Source of the DNA: Candidatus Saccharimonadota bacterium
GTDB taxonomy: Bacteria > Patescibacteriota > Saccharimonadia > Saccharimonadales > SZUA-47
Direction: 5' to 3'
Assembly: GCA_017993025.1 (NCBI GenBank)
Contig: JAGONL010000053.1
Location: forward strand, 1-5,740
Length of the DNA stretch: 5,740 bases
Below, piece after piece: positions 4,916-5,740 of this stretch (positions are counted from its first letter, which is position 1; each line of letters starts with the position of its first letter). A program made the translations under genes and the position numbers. Below the pieces are notes generated by a model, which was given only the letters and a program-made list of their open reading frames with translations, did not search any database and had not been told where the DNA came from.

Positions 4916-5668
4916 ATGAGTTTTGAAACAGCGCCGGTTCCTGGATTAGATGTACAAAGGGTTGCACCACCGCATCGTTTACGAGGCGCTTTTCTAACTG
5001 TACCTTTGTTTTTGGCAGCTTTTGGTGACGGTGGAAACGCCGATGCTTCTAACTCTTACGTGGATGATGTTGGTATAGCGACACCAGCAGATATTGAAGG
5101 GTTGGGAGGTCAAGCCCCTAAAATTCCTGCAAATAGCATAACTAAGGTTGATGTTGGTCGTTCGGACGTCACAGCTATTTTAAATTTAACTGCTACGCAG
5201 CCCTCATCGGGTGGATATTTTCAGGTCAAGCTTCCTTCCGACGCTGCTGGTTCCTACTCTAGTCTAAATGTTTCAAGTGCAGGCCAAACAACCGCAAGTA
5301 TCAGTTTTGCAAGAGCGGGTTCTGATAGCGAGATAGAAATATACAATCAACCTGAATCTCATTTGATAGGTGATGTACAAGGATATTTTACGGGCGGATC
5401 TTTTGACGATATTCCGGATGTAAGGATTCTAGATACTCGGTCTGCATCTGGAAATGTGCTGCCAGCTGGATCAATGGTAGAAATATCAGGAAGACCAAAC
5501 TCGACTGGTGTTATCAACATTGTGGGAACAGGTGCCAGGTCTTCGGGGTATGTACAAGCAGTTCCACGTAGGGATTCGGTGTTAGGTGGGTATTCAAACT
5601 TGAACGTATCTATAAATCAAACCGTTAATAGGCTTGCTTTTGTTAAATATGGCAACGATGGTAAATAA
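4916..5668 (+). CDS. Secreted beta-rich repeat-module surface protein, cut by in-frame TAA
   Basis: The 250 residues up to the stop begin with a polar N-terminus, then R21-L-R23 and a hydrophobic stretch (about 24-37). A likely signal-peptidase site follows ADA (42-44), so the product should be exported. The rest resembles the tandem beta-rich module common in exported actinobacterial proteins, with landmarks LNxT...GY, SxLNxxxGQT, YN...HxIxDVxGYF and VRxLDTR...LxAG. Copy 1 spans about 71-160 and copy 2 about 166-250. Paired landmarks include SSGGYFQV/SSGYVQAV, YSSLNVS/YSNLNVS and LIGDVQGYF/LIADLQGYM, the last being after the stop. The module is non-catalytic in what is visible; a structural, adhesive or wall-associated role is inference. 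The gene has a good promoter, a Shine-Dalgarno sequence and a Crp-type operator upstream. The stop falls inside copy 2, so the gene is a pseudogene, a readthrough gene or a sequencing error. Confidence 0.75.
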   Translation: MSFETAPVPGLDVQRVAPPHRLRGAFLTVPLFLAAFGDGGNADASNSYVDDVGIATPADIEGLGGQAPKIPANSITKVDVGRSDVTAILNLTATQPSSGGYFQVKLPSDAAGSYSSLNVSSAGQTTASISFARAGSDSEIEIYNQPESHLIGDVQGYFTGGSFDDIPDVRILDTRSASGNVLPAGSMVEISGRPNSTGVINIVGTGARSSGYVQAVPRRDSVLGGYSNLNVSINQTVNRLAFVKYGNDGK

Positions 5669-5740
5669 TATTTATACGTATCCAGTCCTATGAATCTAAT
5701 TGCTGATTTACAAGGCTACATGGATCCAAATGCATTTGAT
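5669..5740 (+). pseudogene. In-frame continuation of the surface-protein gene after TAA
   Basis: The 24 codons after the TAA at 5666-5668, in the same frame, read YLYVSSPMNLIADLQGYM then DPNAFD, open to the window edge. This aligns with residues 141-158 of copy 1 (EIYNQPESHLIGDVQGYF), so it is the missing end of repeat copy 2 and not a new gene. The stop sits where copy 1 has Ile140; one change, TAA to TTA (Leu), would restore a hydrophobic residue. An ATG at 5690 lies mid-module and has no Shine-Dalgarno sequence, so re-initiation is unlikely. Confidence 0.75.

Noticed and set aside
5666..5668. Alternative genetic code with TAA as sense
   Set aside because: TAA ends efp and the beta-lactamase-fold gene here, and the recoded CPR lineages I know of reassign TGA, not TAA.

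Overview
This is a moderately AT-rich, gene-dense bacterial segment. It holds the 3' part of an elongation factor P gene, five complete genes and the start of a surface-protein gene interrupted by a stop codon. Compact genes, short spacers and a mix of housekeeping and small membrane or surface proteins suggest a Candidate Phyla Radiation genome. Saccharibacteria (TM7) is my best guess, from general character rather than a diagnostic marker. I see no tRNA, rRNA, CRISPR array, transposase or defence system.

Layout. Bases 1-461 encode most of EF-P (+). A 134-base spacer follows, almost filled by a long imperfect palindrome (471-574). Then comes tlyA (596-1372, +), an S4-domain rRNA 2'-O-methyltransferase. 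It carries a heptanucleotide tandem repeat inside the gene, and its stop codon lies inside a second, CTAGGGTTT-type repeat. A Crp/Fnr-family regulator (1401-2051, -) converges on tlyA. Its 141-base upstream spacer is shared with a divergent bacterial PH-domain gene (2193-2693, +), which is followed by a membrane-anchored class A beta-lactamase-fold protein (2736-3653, +). The translation-linked ATPase ychF (3669-4754, -) converges on that gene. A 161-base divergent spacer with recognisable promoters both ways leads to a secreted beta-rich repeat protein (from 4916, +). Its frame is broken by TAA at 5666-5668 but continues in the same frame, with recognisable homology, to the window end. No gene-free stretch exceeds 300 bases.

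How the parts may work together. The regulator has the recognition-helix pattern RETxxR, as in E. coli CRP, which reads TGTGA half-sites. Two boxes with identical arms, TGTGA-N6-TCACT, occur in the window: one just upstream of the regulator (2088-2103) and one between ychF and the surface-protein gene (4810-4825). The second is centred about 60-65 bases upstream of both predicted transcription starts, near the spacing of class I CRP activation. The inference is a small local regulon that autoregulates and controls a surface protein. The regulator lacks the usual cAMP-binding signature and has no cysteines, so its signal is unknown.
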